Assembly: GCA_964019165.1 (NCBI GenBank)
Contig: OZ025272.1
Span: forward strand, 7,998,493-8,062,492
DNA: 64,000 bases
From: Mastigias papua
Taxonomy: Eukaryota > Cnidaria > Scyphozoa > Rhizostomeae > Mastigiidae
Direction of reading: 5' to 3'
In this document: positions 62,000 through 64,000 of the stretch, in pieces
Layout of the letters: each line of letters begins with the position of its first letter
How positions within the stretch are numbered: position 1 is the first letter of the stretch
Made by a program: the position numbers and the translations under genes
The notes under the pieces: model-generated
What the model saw: the letters and a program-made list of their open reading frames with translations, nothing else
Database searches by the model: none
Told to the model about the DNA's origin: nothing

Positions 62000-62659
62000 T
62001 TGTGGTATTTGTTACCTTATCTGCCCTAGTTATTTGATATCTATAGCGCTTAGATTCCATGTGCTGGGAATTTCCACCCAAGTTTGCAATGAGGGACTGT
62101 GCAACTGAATGAAAAGTGTATTGATAGACTTTCGTGAGTGTAGAGGAGCCTGTTTCCGTGTGAATTTCTGGATGTTCATATTATTTTTCAAATATTTGCT
62201 TCAATTATGAGACAGTCTTCTTTGCTACCAAGAACATCTTGATATTCTTTGTTGTATGTGTTGTATAATGGTATCATAGGTTATTTCTACAGAGAGTAAA
62301 GCTGTTTGCAATAGTTAGCCTTTAGAATATAACTGCTGGATTGCAGTCGGACTTTTCCAACTGCTAGAATGATTGTAAACAATATCAGGTAGCCAGTCTT
62401 AGTACTCTTTCTTACTTAATAGTGCCTCCGTGCCGCTACTGTTTTTTTGTTTTGTAAGGTACCCAAGAGTACTAGACACGTCCTCGATTACGAATTTGAA
62501 AGGTTTTAACGACAAAATAATATCAGAGACGGAATGATGTAATTAAAGTACGGCGATGTGAAGTTAAGTATTGGATATTATGACGGCGGTCAGAGATGCC
62601 TCCGTGACATGGAGAGGAGCAATGAATGAGATTTATCAAACATGTCCATAAGCAGATTA

Positions 62660-63021
62660 CACGTGTTCTTTTATAAGAAGCCTTTTCATAAGAAACATGG
62701 TACTAGACATCTTGAGATTTAAGAAACTCGTAGAACTACAAGGAAGGAGTTAAGAAACTTAAGAAATTTCTGTGTTATCTTTCACAGTTTCGGAAATCAT
62801 TTTTCCTCCAAAAATCTTAAAGTGTCTACTACTGTATGTTTTATGTGCTTAAAAGCCAGTAAGCGCTATGGGCACTACAAAAGACATTGTCTTTTATGTT
62901 TTATTTTCTTTGTCACTACATTTTTTCAGTAAATTAAGAAACTTTTAGTATTAAATTGTGCCCAGAAATTAAGAAACTTTACTACTAGGCCTGGAGCCAG
63001 ATTTCTTAGAAATAATTCGTG
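62660..63021. mobile_element. MITE, CACG..TAAGAA TIR, TA target duplication
   Basis: Left CACGTGTTCTTTTATAAGAA matches the reverse complement of the right end CACGAATTATTTCTAAGAAA with substitutions. TA flanks both ends (62658-62659 and 63022-63023). The interior has several (t)taagaaactt phrases, also present in the degenerate element near 4178-4612. Non-coding; same design as 15347-15835. Confidence 0.75.
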
Positions 63022-63376
63022 TAGTTTAGTACAATACAGCTTTTGGTATACAGTTGTATTCAGTTCTTATATAAGTCAATGGCATCTTATTTTCACTTTT
63101 CCGATCTCCTCTACTCCCAGACCTCCGAATTATTAAGACAGCCCCTGTTTACCAGTACTTAATTATTTTCTAGGCGCTTCCCTCTGATCATTTAGCAAGA
63201 AAGAGTACACATTAGAATAGGAGAGAGCGTTATCATCTTTAGGTCTCCTCGTATTACTCTAACAATACCCTTGGGAGAGAAATACTTTTTGAAACAATTG
63301 TAACATATTTTGTAAATTCTGTTTCATTACTATTCTGCGTATGCGCCAATGTACTACTTTGTACCTTTGTCCCCAG

Positions 63377-63429
63377 GTTCGATAGGAAACACCTGGATGA
63401 TGATTGCCTAGGAGATCTGCTTTTTGAGA
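63377..63429 (+). CDS. CBFA2T: possible next CBFA2T exon (or its start)
   Basis: The acceptor ctttgtccccag is followed by a frame that, joined to the 2-base overhang of exon C, reads (R)FDRKHLDDDCLGDLLFE. The vertebrate protein has ENGFDREPLHSE at the same point, just after an exon junction, and the phase fits. The 3' edge is uncertain (a weak donor at 63430; the frame closes at 63470). Confidence 0.42.
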
Positions 63430-64000
63430 GTAGTATTTCCATTGTCAGCTGTCAAACACGTTTTTACTGATGTCAGTTGCAATATTCATATTCGACAGAT
63501 ATGTAATTGTGTTCATTAGGATTGTAAATTCGTTTTGATTGATAGTCAAAACACTGCAAGCTTTATTATGGGAATCCCATCTGTCTATTTGTGCTGGTCA
63601 CACTATACTGTAACCAAAAGATCTTTAGGTATATTAAGTTGCATGTTAGACTAAAATTTTTAGCTTACAGCTAGAAAGTCATTATTTCCCATCCATGATT
63701 AGTGGTGAGAGGGAAACATAATTGTTTGAATTCAGAGATGTTATGCTGGAATCATATGTATTGATGAAAATGAAGACATGGGTTTATGTATATAAGTATA
63801 TTACTACCATAGATTACGGGGTGTAATATGGCTCTGCCAATTTGTAGAAATATCTAAACCTCTCATATCAATATTTAGGCCGTTACAGTTATATCGAACC
63901 ATTAAATATATGTTTAATCCTTTACATTTATATCTAGACCTTTTAAGTGTATATTTAAACTTCCTGGGCCGATCGTGGTACGTATTGCAAACACATCTCT
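63430..64000. other. unassigned right edge
   Basis: Presumed intron of the CBFA2T homologue. The end has tandem-like phrases (atatctaaacctctcatatc, tatttaaacctcc-type) at about 63845-63965, suggesting a short degenerate repeat. Confidence 0.35.

Overview
The window is AT-rich eukaryotic DNA with spliced genes, very long TA and TG microsatellites and many decayed transposons. Protein similarity (BLOC1S4, a C/EBP-gamma-type bZIP, a CBFA2T/MTG-family TAFH domain) places it in a metazoan. The Penelope-like and LINE families suggest an aquatic invertebrate, but the sequence does not fix the phylum. Roughly 50 of the 64 kb looks non-coding.

Three genes are supported. (1) A five-exon BLOC1S4 (cappuccino) homologue runs on the minus strand from 18224 to 7042. 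I assembled it from splice sites and homology; its 210 codons join in one frame, close to the human length. (2) A single-exon 106-codon C/EBP-gamma-like bZIP gene starts at 18458 on the plus strand. The two start codons are 233 bp apart and divergent, so they probably share a promoter, which contains a perfect C/EBP-ATF composite site, a CCAAT box and a TATA box. (3) The 5' coding part of a CBFA2T/RUNX1T1/Nervy-family corepressor lies at 58618-60896 on the plus strand, with a possible further exon at 63377. Other open stretches (left edge, 44.7-51.7 kb, 56.7 kb) have exon-like edges but no recognised product and may be chance ORFs.

The repeats are the most interesting part. Hammerhead-ribozyme architecture (CUGANGA, stem II, GAAA, short or palindromic stem III, closing stem I) occurs at about 10.9, 24.6, 24.9, 25.7 and, degenerate, 61.8 kb. 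These sit in fold-back remnants that abut long TA or TG arrays. One fold-back unit (24.85-25.79 kb) also encodes the C-terminal end of a Penelope-like GIY-YIG protein, and a separate Penelope-like RT/endonuclease remnant lies at 27.19-28.13 kb. Also present: four LINE remnants, a hAT-type transposase tail, two copies of a tRNA-derived SINE with target-site duplications, and several MITE families with TA duplications.

Layout: 0-7 kb, MITEs and a tandem-repeat MITE; 7-18.2 kb, BLOC1S4 with SINE, hammerhead, MITE and LINE inserts in its introns; 18.2-18.8 kb, shared promoter and bZIP gene; 19-23.6 kb, little; 23.6-28.1 kb, TA arrays, LINE and Penelope remnants; 29-31.5 kb, a TTTCGGAC inverted-repeat element enclosing a LINE 3' end; 32-44 kb, decayed repeats; 44-57 kb, mostly unassigned with weak exon candidates; 58.6-64 kb, the CBFA2T-family gene with microsatellites and a MITE in its introns.
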